A DNA stretch of 64,000 bases from Leclercia adecarboxylata (GTDB lineage Bacteria; Pseudomonadota; Gammaproteobacteria; Enterobacterales; Enterobacteriaceae): assembly GCF_006874705.1 (NCBI RefSeq), contig NZ_CP035382.1:2852001-2916000 (forward strand), read 5' to 3'. Positions 22,546-33,648 of the stretch are shown one piece after another. A program made the position numbers and the translations under genes. Every line of letters begins with the position of its first letter. Position 1 is the first letter of the stretch. The notes beneath the pieces are model-generated. The model searched no databases. It was given only the letters and a program-made list of their open reading frames with translations, and was not told the origin of the DNA.

Positions 22546-23007
<462 letters not shown>

Positions 23008-23011
23008 GCAC

Positions 23012-24118
23012 ATGCAGGATGAGATTTACATGGCGCGAGCGCTGAAGCTGGCGCAACGCGGGCGGTTTACCACCCACCCGAACCCGAACGTCGGCTGCGT
23101 TATCGTTAAAGATGGCGAGATTGTCGGAGAAGGTTTTCACTACCGTGCCGGTGAGCCGCATGCCGAAGTACATGCCTTGCGCATGGCCGGCGAGAAGGCG
23201 CGCGGCGCTACGGCCTACGTCACGCTGGAGCCCTGCAGCCATCATGGCCGCACGCCGCCGTGCTGCGATGCCCTTATCGCGGCGGGTGTCTCTCGTGTCG
23301 TCGCAGCCATGCAGGATCCCAACCCGCAGGTGGCCGGTCGCGGTCTCTATCGCCTGCAGCAGGCGGGTATTGAGGTCAGCCACGGGCTGATGATGAGCGA
23401 AGCCGAACGCCTGAATAAAGGCTTCCTCAAGCGGATGCGCACCGGTTTTCCCTATATCCAGCTGAAGCTAGGCGCCTCGCTGGATGGCCGCACGGCAATG
23501 GCCAGCGGCGAAAGCCAGTGGATCACCTCTCCGCAGGCAAGGCGCGATGTGCAACGTCTGCGCGCGCAAAGCCATGCTATTCTCACCAGCCATGCCACCG
23601 TGCTGGCCGACGATCCTGCGCTGACCGTGCGCTGGGATGAGCTAAACGCTGATACCCAGGCGCTCTACCCGCAGGAGAATTTACGCCAGCCGCTGCGGAT
23701 TGTGGTTGATCGGCAGAATCGGGTCACCCCTGAGCACCGCATTGTGCAGCAGCCGGGCGAGACCTGGTTTGCCCGCACGCAGGAAGATGCGCGCAGCTGG
23801 CCGGAAGGCGTGCGCAGCATTATGGTTCCGGAGCACAATGGGCATCTGGATTTAGTGGTACTGATGATGCTGCTGGGTAAACAGCAGCAGATCAACAGCA
23901 TCTGGGTCGAAGCCGGCCCAACGCTGGCCGGGGCGTTATTGCAGGCCGGGCTGGTGGATGAGCTGATTGTCTATCTGGCACCTAAACTGTTAGGCAGCGA
24001 CGCCCGCGGTCTGTGCATGTTGCCAGGGCTGGAAAAACTGGCGGATGCGCCCGCGTTTAACTTTAGCGAGATACGCCCGGTTGGACCGGATCTGTGTCTC
24101 CACCTGACCACCGCGTAA
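23012..24118 (+). CDS. ribD: RibD, riboflavin deaminase/reductase
   Basis: Bifunctional enzyme (368 aa) for steps two and three of riboflavin synthesis. The N-terminal deaminase domain has zinc ligands His50 in HAEVHAL, Cys75 and Cys84 in PCSHHGRTPPC, with Glu52 as proton shuttle. The C-terminal reductase domain (about 145-368) begins FPYIQLKLGASLDGRTA and contains WVEAGPTLAGALLQAGLVDE. A start at MQDEIYMARA was chosen over one 25 codons upstream inside nrdR. One residue longer than E. coli RibD. Confidence 0.97.
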   Translation: MQDEIYMARALKLAQRGRFTTHPNPNVGCVIVKDGEIVGEGFHYRAGEPHAEVHALRMAGEKARGATAYVTLEPCSHHGRTPPCCDALIAAGVSRVVAAMQDPNPQVAGRGLYRLQQAGIEVSHGLMMSEAERLNKGFLKRMRTGFPYIQLKLGASLDGRTAMASGESQWITSPQARRDVQRLRAQSHAILTSHATVLADDPALTVRWDELNADTQALYPQENLRQPLRIVVDRQNRVTPEHRIVQQPGETWFARTQEDARSWPEGVRSIMVPEHNGHLDLVVLMMLLGKQQQINSIWVEAGPTLAGALLQAGLVDELIVYLAPKLLGSDARGLCMLPGLEKLADAPAFNFSEIRPVGPDLCLHLTTA

Positions 24119-24208
24119 GGCTTGCCTAAATAGGGAAGCAGTGCGCAAAATATTATGATAAAATCCGCCCCCCTGCGGGGCCACCAAATGAACCCGTTAA
24201 GGAAGAGT

Positions 24209-24679
24209 ATGAACATTATTGAAGCAGCCGTTGCTACCCCGGACGCTCGCGTCGCCATCACCATTGCGCGTTTCAACAACTTCATCAACGACAGCCTGCT
24301 GGATGGTGCGATTGACGCCCTGAAACGTATCGGCCAGGTGAAAGACGAAAACATTACCGTTGTCTGGGTTCCGGGTGCTTACGAACTGCCTCTGGCAGCG
24401 GGCGCACTGGCGAAAACCGGCAAGTACGATGCGGTTATCGCGCTGGGTACCGTGATTCGTGGCGGCACCGCGCATTTTGAATATGTTGCGGGTGGTGCAA
24501 GCAACGGTCTGGCGCACGTGGCACAGGATGCAGGAATTCCTGTCGCTTTCGGCGTACTCACCACTGAAAGTATTGAACAAGCCATCGAACGCGCTGGCAC
24601 CAAAGCCGGTAACAAAGGTGCAGAAGCTGCACTGACCGCGCTTGAAATGATCAATGTATTGAAAGCCATCAAGGCCTGA
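24209..24679 (+). CDS. ribH: RibH, 6,7-dimethyl-8-ribityllumazine synthase
   Basis: Penultimate enzyme of riboflavin synthesis (156 aa; named ribE in E. coli), forming a large hollow particle in most bacteria. Recognisable segments are [46 protein letters not shown] and [17 protein letters not shown]. The start at 24209 behind GGAAGAG matches the E. coli N-terminus MNIIEA; an upstream in-frame ATG was set aside. A 90-bp gap separates it from ribD; nusB follows after 21 bp. Confidence 0.97.
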   Translation: MNIIEAAVATPDARVAITIARFNNFINDSLLDGAIDALKRIGQVKDENITVVWVPGAYELPLAAGALAKTGKYDAVIALGTVIRGGTAHFEYVAGGASNGLAHVAQDAGIPVAFGVLTTESIEQAIERAGTKAGNKGAEAALTALEMINVLKAIKA

Positions 24680-24700
24680 TTTTTTTGTAAGGGGAATTCC

Positions 24701-25120
24701 GTGAAACCTGCTGCTCGTCGCCGCGCCCGTGAATGTGCCGTCCAGGCACTTTACTCCTGGCAGTTGTCCCAGAACGACATCGCTGATGTTGAATACCAGT
24801 TCCTGGCGGAACAAGACGTCAAAGACGTTGACGTCGTGTACTTCCGTGAACTGCTGTCGGGAGTGGCGACTAATAGCGCGTATCTCGACGGTCTGATGAA
24901 GCCGTACCTGTCCCGTCTGCTCGAAGAGCTGGGCCAGGTTGAAAAAGCTGTGCTGCGTATTGCACTGTTTGAGCTGTCGAAGCGTGATGATGTGCCTTAC
25001 AAAGTGGCCATCAACGAAGCGATCGAACTGGCGAAAACCTTCGGTGCTGAAGACAGCCATAAATTTGTGAATGGCGTACTGGATAAAGCTGCACCTGCGA
25101 TCCGTCCCCGTAAAAAGTGA
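24701..25120 (+). CDS. nusB: NusB, transcription antitermination factor
   Basis: All-helical RNA-binding protein (139 aa) that with NusE/S10 binds boxA RNA and supports antitermination on rRNA operons. It starts at GTG behind AAGGGGAA and is rich in Arg at the N-terminus ([20 protein letters not shown]), as is typical; the C-terminal [16 protein letters not shown] is conserved. Same length as E. coli. A hairpin with a T run follows. Confidence 0.97.
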   Translation: MKPAARRRARECAVQALYSWQLSQNDIADVEYQFLAEQDVKDVDVVYFRELLSGVATNSAYLDGLMKPYLSRLLEELGQVEKAVLRIALFELSKRDDVPYKVAINEAIELAKTFGAEDSHKFVNGVLDKAAPAIRPRKK

Positions 25121-25126
25121 TCCGCA

Positions 25127-25172
25127 AGCCGGAGTTTCGTATCGCCTTCGGGCGGTGCGGGCTCCGGTTTTT
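25127..25172 (+). terminator. Hairpin terminator between nusB and thiL
   Basis: Outer stem CCGGAG / CTCCGG and an inner CGCC-TTCG-GGCG hairpin lead into seven T residues. Since thiL begins only about 27 bp later, partial readthrough or a promoter within this region would be needed for thiL expression. Confidence 0.75.
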
Positions 25173-25198
25173 TTATTTTCTTTGCTGAGGCATAACGT

Positions 25199-26170
25199 AT
25201 GGCATGTGGCGAATTTTCCCTGATTGCCCGTTATTTTGACCGAGTCAGAAACTCGCGTCGCGATGTAGAAACCGGCATCGGCGACGACTGTGCACTTCTC
25301 AATATCCCCGAAAAACAGACCCTGGCGATCAGCACTGACACCTTAGTGTCGGGGCATCATTTCCTGCCGGATATCGATCCTGCCGATCTGGCGTATAAAG
25401 CGCTGGCGGTGAACGTGAGCGATCTGGCGGCGATGGGGGCCGATCCGGCGTGGTTAACGCTGGCGCTGACCCTGCCGAAGGTCGATGAATGCTGGCTTGA
25501 GGCCTTTAGCGACGCGCTGTTTGAACAGCTTAACTATTACGATATGCAGCTGATCGGTGGCGATACCACCGCCGGACCGCTGTCGATGACCCTGGCGATC
25601 CACGGCTATGTGCCGGTGGGGCGGGCGCTGAAACGCTCGGGCGCGAAACCGGGCGACTGGATTTACGTCACCGGTACGCCGGGTGACAGCGCGGCAGGGC
25701 TGGCTATATTGCAGAAGCGCCTGGCGGTCGATAACGACCGGGATGCGGCTTATTTTGTGCAACGCCATTTGCGCCCGACGCCGCGGATACTGCACGGCCA
25801 GGCGTTGCGCGATCGCGCCAGCTCGGCTATTGACCTCTCGGATGGCCTGATCTCCGATCTCGGCCATATCCTGAAAGCCAGCGGCGTGGGCGCGCGCATT
25901 GACCTTGATCTGTTCCCGCTCTCTGACGCGATGCGCAGGCACGTGGAGCCCGAGCAGGCGCTGCGCTGGGCGCTCTCCGGCGGTGAAGACTATGAGCTGT
26001 GCTTTACCGTTCCCGAGCTGAACCGCGGCACGCTGGATGTGGCCTTAGCCAATCTTGGGGCCGGATTTACCTGTATCGGCCAGATTATGCCGGAAAGCGA
26101 AGGGATGCAGTTCGTGCAGAACGGTTCGCCGGTGACGCTCGACTGGAAGGGTTACGACCACTTTGCGTGA
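25199..26170 (+). CDS. thiL: ThiL, thiamine-monophosphate kinase
   Basis: Phosphorylates thiamine monophosphate to the active cofactor thiamine diphosphate (323 aa). PurM-like ATP-binding fold with [47 protein letters not shown] and [15 protein letters not shown]. The protein ends at DWKGYDHFA, two residues short of E. coli ThiL (DHFATP). In E. coli the thiL end overlaps the pgpA start; here the stop is followed at once by a REP unit and no pgpA is present. Function is unaffected as far as the sequence shows. Confidence 0.97.
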   Translation: MACGEFSLIARYFDRVRNSRRDVETGIGDDCALLNIPEKQTLAISTDTLVSGHHFLPDIDPADLAYKALAVNVSDLAAMGADPAWLTLALTLPKVDECWLEAFSDALFEQLNYYDMQLIGGDTTAGPLSMTLAIHGYVPVGRALKRSGAKPGDWIYVTGTPGDSAAGLAILQKRLAVDNDRDAAYFVQRHLRPTPRILHGQALRDRASSAIDLSDGLISDLGHILKASGVGARIDLDLFPLSDAMRRHVEPEQALRWALSGGEDYELCFTVPELNRGTLDVALANLGAGFTCIGQIMPESEGMQFVQNGSPVTLDWKGYDHFA

Positions 26171-26250
26171 TGCCGGGGGCGCTGCGCTTGCCCGGCCTAA
26201 AAAACCATGCACGCACCGTAGGCCGGGTAAGGCGAAGCTGCCACCCGGCT
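26171..26250. repeat. REP pair (BIME) between thiL and yajO, at the site of the missing pgpA
   Basis: Two oppositely oriented REP units, at 26171-26198 and 26218-26250, fill nearly the whole 86-bp gap between the thiL and yajO stop codons. The first unit begins on the base after the thiL stop. Confidence 0.85.
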
Positions 26251-26256
26251 TTTTTA

Positions 26257-27231
26257 TTACTTAAATCCCACCACCGGATGCTGCTTGTACGGCGTCTCCA
26301 GCTCGGCTATCTGTTCCGGGGTCAGGGTGATATCCACGGCGTTGATCAACTCGTCCAGCTGCTCTTCGCGCGACGCACCGATAATCGGTGCAGCAACGCC
26401 CCGCTTGCTCAGCACCCATGCCAGCGCCACCTGAGCGCGCGTTACCCCAAGCTCCTCTGAAATCCCGGTTAAACGCTCGGCAATCTGCGCGTTATTGGCT
26501 TCGGTTTCGTCATACAGCGTTTTGCCAAACTCATCCGATACCGAGCGGGCAGTGGTCTCTCCCCACGGGCGGGTTAACCGCCCGCGCGCCAGCGGACTCC
26601 ACGGGATCACCGCCACGCCGTGCTGATAGCACAGGGGCAACATCTCGCGCTCTTCTTCGCGATAGATCAGGTTGTAGTGATCCTGCATGGTGACAAAGGG
26701 CGCCCAGCCGTGCTGTTCCTGCAGCGCCAGCGCTTCGGCAAACTGGGCGGCATGCATCGAGGAGGCGCCGATATAGCGCGCTTTACCCGATCTGACGACG
26801 TCGTTCAGCGCTTCCAGCGTCTCTTCAATTGGGGTGTTGTAATCCCAGCGGTGGATCTGCAGTAGATCGACGTGATCCATGTTCAGCCGTCGCAGGCTGT
26901 CATCAATGGAGCGCAGGATCTGCGCCCGGGAGAGGCCTTCCGGCAGATCGCCCACCTGATGGTAAACCTTGGTGGCGACCACCACCTCGTCGCGGCGGGC
27001 GAATTCGCGCAGCGCCCGGCCAACGATCTCTTCGCTGCTGCCGTCGGAGTAGCTGTTGGCGGTATCAAAGAAGTTAATGCCGCCCTCAAGGGCGTGTTTG
27101 ATGATCGGACGGCTGCTCTCTTCCGGCAGCGTCCAGGCGTGCTTACCCCGGTCCGGTTCGCCAAAGGTCATGCAGCCCAGGCAAAGACGGGAAACCTTAA
27201 GATCCGTTTTTCCTAATGTATTGTATTGCAT
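26257..27231 (-). CDS. yajO: YajO, aldo-keto reductase
   Basis: Aldo-keto reductase (324 aa, as in E. coli). The barrel carries FFDTANSYSDGSSEE with Asp and the catalytic Tyr, VVATKV with the Lys and LLQIHRWDYN with the His, plus the cofactor-binding IIGASREEQLDE near the C-terminus. E. coli YajO has been linked to xylose reduction and to 1-deoxyxylulose 5-phosphate supply, which fits its place directly downstream of dxs, 65 bp away on the same strand; that role is inferred. Confidence 0.95.
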   Translation of the reverse strand: MQYNTLGKTDLKVSRLCLGCMTFGEPDRGKHAWTLPEESSRPIIKHALEGGINFFDTANSYSDGSSEEIVGRALREFARRDEVVVATKVYHQVGDLPEGLSRAQILRSIDDSLRRLNMDHVDLLQIHRWDYNTPIEETLEALNDVVRSGKARYIGASSMHAAQFAEALALQEQHGWAPFVTMQDHYNLIYREEEREMLPLCYQHGVAVIPWSPLARGRLTRPWGETTARSVSDEFGKTLYDETEANNAQIAERLTGISEELGVTRAQVALAWVLSKRGVAAPIIGASREEQLDELINAVDITLTPEQIAELETPYKQHPVVGFK

Positions 27232-27296
27232 GGTTCCACTCCTGCTGATTACTTAAAACGTACCGTTAAGCATAGCAGGAGCGGAAAGGGGAGGGA

Positions 27297-29159
27297 TTAT
27301 GCCAGCCAGGCGTTAATACGGGATTCGATACCGGCAGCATCCAGGCCGATGTCGGCGCGGGCTTCGTCCTGCGTACCCTGCGGGATAAAGTGATCCGGCA
27401 GGCCGAGGTTCAGCACCGGCACGGCTTTACGCTTCGCCATCAGTACTTCATTCACACCGCTGCCTGCGCCACCCATAACGGCATTCTCTTCCAGGGTGAT
27501 CAGCGCCTCGTGCCGTGACGCCATCTCCAGAATCAGCGCCTCATCGAGCGGCTTCACAAAGCGCATATCCACCAGCGTCGCGTTAAGGGACTCTGCCACT
27601 TTTGCCGCTTCCGGCATCAGCGTACCGAAATTCAGGATCGCCAGCTTCTCACCGCGACGTTTGACAACGCCTTTACCAATCGGCAGTTTTGCCAGCGGCT
27701 CCAGGGTCACGCCCACGGCGTTACCGCGCGGATAACGCACGGCGGTAGGGCCATCCTGATAGTGATAGCCGGTGAACAGCATCTGACGGCATTCGTTCTC
27801 GTCACTTGGGGTCATCACCACCATATCCGGGATACAGCGCAGGAAGGAGAGATCGAACGCCCCCTGGTGCGTCTGGCCGTCGGCGCCGACAATACCCGCC
27901 CGGTCAATGGCGAACAGGACCGGCAGTTTCTGAATGGCGACATCGTGGATCACCTGGTCGTAGGCGCGCTGCAGGAAGGTGGAGTAGATTGCCACGACCG
28001 GCTTGTAACCGCCAATCGCCAGGCCTGCGGCAAAGGTCACCGCATGTTGCTCGGCAATAGCGACATCAAAATATTGCGTCGGGTATTTGCGGGAAAACTC
28101 TACCATACCGGAGCCTTCGCGCATCGCCGGGGTCACGGCCATCAGTTTGCTGTCTTTAGCCGCGGTTTCGCACAGCCAGTCGCCGAAGATTTTAGAATAG
28201 CTCGGCATCCCGCCGCTGCTTTTTGGTAGGCAGCCGCTGGTCGGGTCGAACTTAGGTACCGCGTGGAAGGTGATCGGATCTTTTTCCGCCGGTTCGTAGC
28301 CCCGGCCTTTTTTGGTCATGATGTGCAGGAACTGCGGGCCTTTCAGGTCACGCATGTTTTTTAACGTCGAGACCAGCCCCAGCACATCGTGCCCGTCCAC
28401 AGGACCGATGTAGTTAAAGCCGAGCTCTTCAAACAGCGTGCCGGGAACAACCATGCCTTTGATGTGCTCTTCGGTACGACGCAGCAGCTCTTTAATTGGC
28501 GGTACGCCGGAGAAGACTTTTTTGCCGCCTTCGCGCAGGCTGGAGTAGAGTTTGCCGGAGAGCAGATTCGCCAGGTGGTTGTTCAGCGCCCCGACGTTTT
28601 CGGAAATCGACATCTCGTTGTCATTGAGCACCACCAGCATGTCTGGTTTGATATCGCCCGCGTGGTTCATCGCCTCGAAGGCCATCCCGGCGGTGATTGC
28701 CCCATCGCCAATGACGCAGACGGTACGGCGCTGTTTGTTCTCTTTGGCCGCCGCGACGGCTACCCCGATCCCGGCAGAAATGGAGGTGGAGGAGTGGCCG
28801 ACGCTCAGCACGTCGTATTCGCTTTCGCCTCGCCACGGGAAAGGATGCAGGCCGCCTTTCTGGCGAATGGTGCCAATTTTATCGCGACGGCCGGTGAGAA
28901 TTTTGTGCGGATAAGCCTGATGGCCCACGTCCCAGATCAGCTGATCGAACGGCGTGTTATAGACATAATGCAGCGCCACGGTGAGCTCCACCGTGCCAAG
29001 CCCGGAGGCGAAATGGCCGCTGGAGCGGCTTACGCTGTCGAGCAGATAGCGACGCAGCTCGTCGCACAGCTTCGGCAGACTCTCTTTCGGCAACAGACGT
29101 AACTCCTGGGTGGAGTCAACCAACGCCAGTGTCGGGTATTTGGCAATATCAAAACTCAT
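27297..29159 (-). CDS. dxs: Dxs, 1-deoxy-D-xylulose-5-phosphate synthase
   Basis: Thiamine-diphosphate enzyme (620 aa) condensing pyruvate with glyceraldehyde 3-phosphate, the entry to the MEP isoprenoid pathway and to thiamine and pyridoxal synthesis. ThDP-binding motif [19 protein letters not shown] ends in NDNEMSIS; the C-terminal half has [18 protein letters not shown] with the catalytic Glu. Length equals E. coli Dxs. Third gene of xseB-ispA-dxs, 24 bp after ispA. Confidence 0.98.
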   Translation of the reverse strand: MSFDIAKYPTLALVDSTQELRLLPKESLPKLCDELRRYLLDSVSRSSGHFASGLGTVELTVALHYVYNTPFDQLIWDVGHQAYPHKILTGRRDKIGTIRQKGGLHPFPWRGESEYDVLSVGHSSTSISAGIGVAVAAAKENKQRRTVCVIGDGAITAGMAFEAMNHAGDIKPDMLVVLNDNEMSISENVGALNNHLANLLSGKLYSSLREGGKKVFSGVPPIKELLRRTEEHIKGMVVPGTLFEELGFNYIGPVDGHDVLGLVSTLKNMRDLKGPQFLHIMTKKGRGYEPAEKDPITFHAVPKFDPTSGCLPKSSGGMPSYSKIFGDWLCETAAKDSKLMAVTPAMREGSGMVEFSRKYPTQYFDVAIAEQHAVTFAAGLAIGGYKPVVAIYSTFLQRAYDQVIHDVAIQKLPVLFAIDRAGIVGADGQTHQGAFDLSFLRCIPDMVVMTPSDENECRQMLFTGYHYQDGPTAVRYPRGNAVGVTLEPLAKLPIGKGVVKRRGEKLAILNFGTLMPEAAKVAESLNATLVDMRFVKPLDEALILEMASRHEALITLEENAVMGGAGSGVNEVLMAKRKAVPVLNLGLPDHFIPQGTQDEARADIGLDAAGIESRINAWLA

Positions 29160-29183
29160 CAGAGACTCATCGTGGTGTTTTCG

Positions 29184-30083
29184 TTATTTATCACGCTGGA
29201 TTATATAGTCCGCTAGCGCTTCCAGTGCCGAAGTGTCCAGTGACTGCGCGGCCAGTTGCTCAAGCGACTGGCGGGCATCCGCAATCAGGTCCCGGGCTTT
29301 TTGTTGGGCTTGCTCAAGGCCCAGAAGGGCGGGATAGGTACTTTTGCCAAGCTGCTGATCGGCACCCTGACGTTTACCCAATGTTGCAGTATCGCCCACG
29401 ACATCCAGAATGTCATCCTGAACCTGGAAGGCTAAACCGATACTTTCTGCGTAGCGATCCAGAACCGGCAGGGCTTTGCGACCCTGCTCACCCGCGCTCA
29501 GCGCGCCCAGACGAACGGCGGCGCGAATCAATGCCCCGGTCTTGTGGCGATGAATACGCTCCAGCTGTTCCAGATTAACCTGACGACCTTCGGCCTCTAA
29601 ATCCAGCGCCTGACCGCCGCACATGCCCGCCACGCCGCTGGCCATTGCCAGCTCGGAAACCATCGCCAGACGATCTCGATCCGCCACTTCCACCATCGGC
29701 GCATCGCTCAGAATCGAGAATGCCAGGGTTTGCAGGGCATCGCCTGCCAGAATGGCGTTCGCTTCGCCAAACTTAATGTGGCAGGTCGGCTGGCCGCGAC
29801 GCAGATCGTCGTCGTCCATCGCCGGCAGATCGTCGTGGATCAGCGAGTAGGCGTGAATACACTCCACCGCAGCCGCTGGCGCATCCAGCGTATCGGCGCT
29901 GATCCCGAACATTCCGCCGGTGGCATACACCAGAAAAGGACGCAGGCGTTTACCGCCTAACAGTGCGCCATAATGCATGGCCTCAACCAGTGGAGTGTTC
30001 TGAAAAGGCTGCGGAGCAATAAAACGGCGCAATGCGTCGTCAGCACGCCCGACGCACGCCTGAAGCTGGTTCGAAAAGTCCAT
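29184..30083 (-). CDS. ispA: IspA, farnesyl diphosphate synthase
   Basis: Trans-prenyltransferase (299 aa) making farnesyl diphosphate for undecaprenol, quinones and haem O. The first Asp-rich motif is in LIHDDLPAMDDDDLRRG and the second in FQVQDDILDVVGD; LLGGKRLRPFLVYA is the diphosphate-binding segment. It lies between xseB (no gap: the xseB stop directly precedes the ATG) and dxs, coupling two ends of isoprenoid synthesis. Its product is also the CyoE substrate encoded 6 kb away. Confidence 0.98.
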   Translation of the reverse strand: MDFSNQLQACVGRADDALRRFIAPQPFQNTPLVEAMHYGALLGGKRLRPFLVYATGGMFGISADTLDAPAAAVECIHAYSLIHDDLPAMDDDDLRRGQPTCHIKFGEANAILAGDALQTLAFSILSDAPMVEVADRDRLAMVSELAMASGVAGMCGGQALDLEAEGRQVNLEQLERIHRHKTGALIRAAVRLGALSAGEQGRKALPVLDRYAESIGLAFQVQDDILDVVGDTATLGKRQGADQQLGKSTYPALLGLEQAQQKARDLIADARQSLEQLAAQSLDTSALEALADYIIQRDK

Positions 30084-30326
30084 CTACTCGGCATCCGGTG
30101 TGAAGGGGGTCGTGGCGGTATCTTCGCTATCGGAGAGCAGGATCTGCACGCGTTGTTCCGCCTGCTGCAGCTTAACCTGACCCTGGCGCGCCAGCTGCAC
30201 GCCGCGTTCGAATTCATTAAGCGCCTCTTCTAACGGCAGGTCGCCGCTTTCCAGACGGGTAACGATTTGCTCCAGTTCACTCAGCGCAGTTTCGAAACTG
30301 GCGGGTGCATCGTTTTTCTTCGGCAT
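30084..30326 (-). CDS. xseB: XseB, exonuclease VII small subunit
   Basis: Small acidic helical subunit (80 aa) of exonuclease VII, which degrades single-stranded DNA with XseA. The [34 protein letters not shown] stretch (given here in outline: a two-helix coiled coil over residues 10-45) is the family core. First gene of xseB-ispA-dxs(-yajO), divergent from thiI with 193 bp between starts. Confidence 0.97.
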   Translation of the reverse strand: MPKKNDAPASFETALSELEQIVTRLESGDLPLEEALNEFERGVQLARQGQVKLQQAEQRVQILLSDSEDTATTPFTPDAE

Positions 30327-30519
30327 AGTGAATGTCTGACTCTCAGTTTTTATATCCCTGATATGGTATCGGACTCAGGGTAATTATCAAATAACGCGCA
30401 ATGTGCACAGGAGCCACGCGATGGTGGTATACTTCCGCGCCTGGATGCAGCCCTGGAAATGTGGGCTGCTGTACTTTTCCATTACAAGCCTTATCGCTTG
30501 CCAAAGAAACATTGCCGCC

Positions 30520-31968
30520 ATGAAGTTTATCATTAAATTGTTCCCGGAAATCACCATCAAAAGCCAATCTGTGCGTTTGCGCTTTATTAAAATTTTAACC
30601 GGGAACATTCGTAACGTTCTGAAGCACTACGACGAGACGCTGGCCGTCGTGCGTCACTGGGATCACGTTGAAGTCCGCGCTAAAGATGAAAACAAGCGCC
30701 TGGACATTCGTGATGCCTTAACCCGTATTCCGGGTATCCATCATATTCTGGAAGTGGAGGATGTTCCCTTTACTTCCCTGCACGACATCTTCGAAAAAGC
30801 GCTGGCGCAGTATCGCGATCTGATCGAAGGCAAAACCTTCTGCGTGCGCGCCAAGCGTCGCGGCAAGCATGAGTTTAGCTCCATTGAAGTTGAACGCTAC
30901 GTGGGCGGCGGGCTGAATCAGCACGTTGAGTCTGCGCGCGTGCGTCTGACCAACCCGGAAGTGACCGTTAATCTGGAAATCGAAAACGACCGCCTGCTGC
31001 TGGTGAAAGGCCGCTATGAAGGTATCGGCGGCTTCCCGATTGGGACGCAGGAAGATGTGCTGTCGCTGATCTCCGGCGGTTTCGACTCCGGCGTTTCCAG
31101 CTATATGTTGATGCGTCGCGGCTGCCGCGTGCACTACTGCTTCTTTAACCTCGGCGGTGCGGCGCACGAAATTGGCGTGCGTCAGGTGGCTCACTATCTG
31201 TGGAACCGCTTTGGCAGCTCCCACCGCGTGCGTTTTGTGGCGATCAACTTTGAGCCTGTGGTCGGCGAGATCCTGGAGAAAGTGGACGACGGCCAGATGG
31301 GCGTAGTGCTGAAGCGTATGATGGTGCGTGCAGCCTCGAAAGTGGCTGAGCGTTACGGCGTGCAGGCGCTGGTTACCGGCGAAGCGCTGGGCCAGGTCTC
31401 CAGCCAGACCCTGACCAACCTGCGTCTTATTGATAACGTGTCGGATACGCTGATCCTGCGTCCGCTGATCTCTCACGATAAAGAGCACATCATCGATCTG
31501 GCGCGTGAAATCGGTACCGAAGACTTCGCCCGCACCATGCCGGAATACTGCGGTGTGATTTCCAAGAGCCCAACCGTGAAGGCGGTGAAGGCGAAGATCG
31601 AAGCGGAAGAAGAGAACTTCGATTTCAGCATTCTTGAGAAAGTGGTGGCTGAAGCCAATAACATCGATATCCGCGAGATTGCCCAGCAGACCGAGCAGGA
31701 GGTGGTGGAAGTCGAAACCGTTAACGGTTTCGGTCCTGACGACGTGCTGCTGGATATCCGCTCTGTGGATGAACAAGACGCGAAGCCGTTTGAGCCAGAA
31801 GGTGTGGAAGTGGCCTCGCTGCCGTTCTACAAGCTGAGCACCAAATTTGGCGATCTGGATAAGAGCAAAACCTATCTGCTGTGGTGCGAGCGCGGGGTGA
31901 TGAGCCGTCTTCAGGCGCTCTATCTGCGCGAGCAGGGCTTTACCAATGTGAAGGTGTATCGCCCGTAG
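30520..31968 (+). CDS. thiI: ThiI, tRNA 4-thiouridine synthase and thiazole sulfur carrier
   Basis: Makes 4-thiouridine at tRNA position 8 and supplies sulfur for the thiamine thiazole ring (482 aa). Domains are a ferredoxin-like fold and THUMP (about 1-165), a PP-loop ATPase with [10 protein letters not shown] near 180, and a C-terminal rhodanese domain whose persulfide Cys456 is in LLWCERG; the second redox Cys is in MPEYCGV (about 344). The start at [10 protein letters not shown] matches E. coli; an in-frame ORF extends 39 codons upstream without family resemblance. Confidence 0.98.
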   Translation: MKFIIKLFPEITIKSQSVRLRFIKILTGNIRNVLKHYDETLAVVRHWDHVEVRAKDENKRLDIRDALTRIPGIHHILEVEDVPFTSLHDIFEKALAQYRDLIEGKTFCVRAKRRGKHEFSSIEVERYVGGGLNQHVESARVRLTNPEVTVNLEIENDRLLLVKGRYEGIGGFPIGTQEDVLSLISGGFDSGVSSYMLMRRGCRVHYCFFNLGGAAHEIGVRQVAHYLWNRFGSSHRVRFVAINFEPVVGEILEKVDDGQMGVVLKRMMVRAASKVAERYGVQALVTGEALGQVSSQTLTNLRLIDNVSDTLILRPLISHDKEHIIDLAREIGTEDFARTMPEYCGVISKSPTVKAVKAKIEAEEENFDFSILEKVVAEANNIDIREIAQQTEQEVVEVETVNGFGPDDVLLDIRSVDEQDAKPFEPEGVEVASLPFYKLSTKFGDLDKSKTYLLWCERGVMSRLQALYLREQGFTNVKVYRP

Positions 31969-31973
31969 TCGCA

Positions 31974-32049
31974 ATGCCGGGTGGCGACGTCGTCTTACCC
32001 GGCCTGGTTGATCTCTGTAGGCCCGGCAAGCGTAGCGCCGCCGGGCAAT
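31974..32049. repeat. REP pair (BIME) between thiI and yajL
   Basis: Two inverted REP units (about 31974-32005 and 32017-32049) with GCCGGGT/ACCCGGC and CCCGGC/GCCGGG arms lie between the two gene ends, reaching within 3 bp of the yajL stop. Confidence 0.85.
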
Positions 32050-32051
32050 AC

Positions 32052-32645
32052 CTACGCTTCGTAATAGTTATAAATGCCCGCCGCCATCACCAGCGATGAG
32101 GCCACTTCATAGGCTTTTGCACGCCCGACCAGCAGTTCGATAATCTTCAGCGCAAAATCAATCGACGTGCCCGGACCCTGGCTGGTGAGCAGGTTGACGC
32201 GCGGATCCCAGACCATACGCTTATCCACCCACTGCTCTTCGGGGATTTTATCCTTCAGCGTCGGGAAACCGGTCATATTGCCAATCGGGAAGATGTTGTG
32301 CGGCACCAGTACCGTGGCCGCGGCGGCGCAGATGGCAGCGACGATGCGCCCGGAATGGTGGAACTGCCTGACGGTTTCGACCAGCAGGGGGCTGTCACGG
32401 AAGCACTCCGCGCCCTTGATACCGCCCGGCAGGACGATGACGTCGTAATCACCGTCGGCGACCTCCACCAGCGGGGCATCGGCCACAATTTTTACCCCGC
32501 GCGAGCAGGTGATGATCGGGTTACCATCGCTGGCGACGCTCGCCGTCGTGACGCTAATCCCGGCGCGAACCAGCAGATCGATAGTCGTGACCGCTTCGGT
32601 CTCTTCGCTACCAGGGGCGAGGCATACCAGTGCCGACGCGCTCAT
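32052..32645 (-). CDS. yajL: YajL, DJ-1/ThiJ family protein
   Basis: Protein of 197 aa in the DJ-1/PfpI superfamily, orthologous to E. coli YajL, reported as an oxidative-stress chaperone and protein/nucleotide deglycase (the latter debated). The nucleophile-elbow Cys106 is in [13 protein letters not shown], with an acidic partner in GSEETEAV. The start at [12 protein letters not shown] lies inside the end of panE: a 38-bp overlap in a different frame, so the two are one transcript. Confidence 0.95.
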   Translation of the reverse strand: MSASALVCLAPGSEETEAVTTIDLLVRAGISVTTASVASDGNPIITCSRGVKIVADAPLVEVADGDYDVIVLPGGIKGAECFRDSPLLVETVRQFHHSGRIVAAICAAAATVLVPHNIFPIGNMTGFPTLKDKIPEEQWVDKRMVWDPRVNLLTSQGPGTSIDFALKIIELLVGRAKAYEVASSLVMAAGIYNYYEA

Positions 32646-33519
32646 ACTCACTCTCCTTACGTTTAACCTGTTCATACAGTCGGACATTCTCCGGCACGCT
32701 GATACCGTGCGCGCGGGCGCGTTTTAGCAGGTAGCCGGTAATGTAATCAATTTCGGTATGGCGTAGCCCGCGGATATCCTGCAGCATCGAAGAGATATTC
32801 TGGGCGGTACTCTCAATGACCTCTTCAACGTAATAGCGAATATCGTCCACCGAGGTATGGATGCCCTCGCGCTCCACGACGGCCGCGACCTCGGCACACA
32901 GCGTTGCTATGGCCTGCGGATGGTTTTTAAGCTCACCGTTTGGGCAATCCAGCAGGGCGGTCAGCGGGTTGATCACGCAGTTTACCGCCAGCTTGCGCCA
33001 CATTTGCGGGCGGATGTTATCGTGCCAGGCAACATCCGGCAGCACCTGCTGGAAGCGAACCGCCAGATAACTGTAGTCCCCCTCCTGCGCTCTTGCCGGG
33101 CCGATGTGGGTCATCCCGCTGGCGACATGAACAATTACGTTGCCGTCACGGCGGGCTGCATGGGTGGTAATAGCCATCATCAGCGGCTGGTGAACGCTTT
33201 TGAGCTCTTCGATGGTGCCCATCCCGTTGTGGAGCAACATAACAGGCGACGTTTGCGGAAGAGTGGACGCCAACGCCCGTACGGCATCCGAGACCTGCCA
33301 GGCTTTCAGGGTAACCAGCAGCAGATCGCTTTGCGCCAGGAAATCAGGATCGTTAGCGATAAGAGATTCGTTAAAGATACTCCCGTCTTCTTCAATCAGG
33401 TTTACACTGCAATAGGGCTGTGGCACGCGCATCCAGCCCTGGACTTCGTGTCCCTGTTTGCAAAGTGCGGCGAGCCAAAGTTGTCCCAGTGCCCCGCATC
33501 CGAGCACGGTAATTTTCAT
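32608..33519 (-). CDS. panE: PanE, 2-dehydropantoate 2-reductase
   Basis: NADPH-dependent reduction of ketopantoate to pantoate in pantothenate/CoA synthesis (303 aa). The Rossmann motif GCGALGQLW is at residues 7-15; the catalytic Lys is in [16 protein letters not shown], and the C-terminal helical domain has SSMLQDI and [17 protein letters not shown]. Length equals E. coli PanE. It overlaps yajL by 38 bp and is divergent from yajQ (129 bp between starts). Confidence 0.98.
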   Translation of the reverse strand: MKITVLGCGALGQLWLAALCKQGHEVQGWMRVPQPYCSVNLIEEDGSIFNESLIANDPDFLAQSDLLLVTLKAWQVSDAVRALASTLPQTSPVMLLHNGMGTIEELKSVHQPLMMAITTHAARRDGNVIVHVASGMTHIGPARAQEGDYSYLAVRFQQVLPDVAWHDNIRPQMWRKLAVNCVINPLTALLDCPNGELKNHPQAIATLCAEVAAVVEREGIHTSVDDIRYYVEEVIESTAQNISSMLQDIRGLRHTEIDYITGYLLKRARAHGISVPENVRLYEQVKRKESEYERVGTGMPRPW

Positions 33520-33648
33520 CGTTCCTCCTCACCTGCAACTGCGCCAGGTGTTACAACATGTAGTATAGCGTCGACAACTAAGCTTCTGTTGAGTTATGCC
33601 CCGTAGCGGGTATTATGCAACGCAACAAAAGTGAAGGGAGAAGAAAAG

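Noticed and set aside
24119..24208. A riboswitch or second riboflavin gene between ribD and ribH
   Set aside because: Only 90 bp with one small GC-rich inverted repeat; too short for an FMN element and lacking its conserved core.
30718..31974. Open frame of 418 codons opposite thiI
   Set aside because: Antisense to conserved thiI; no family resemblance.
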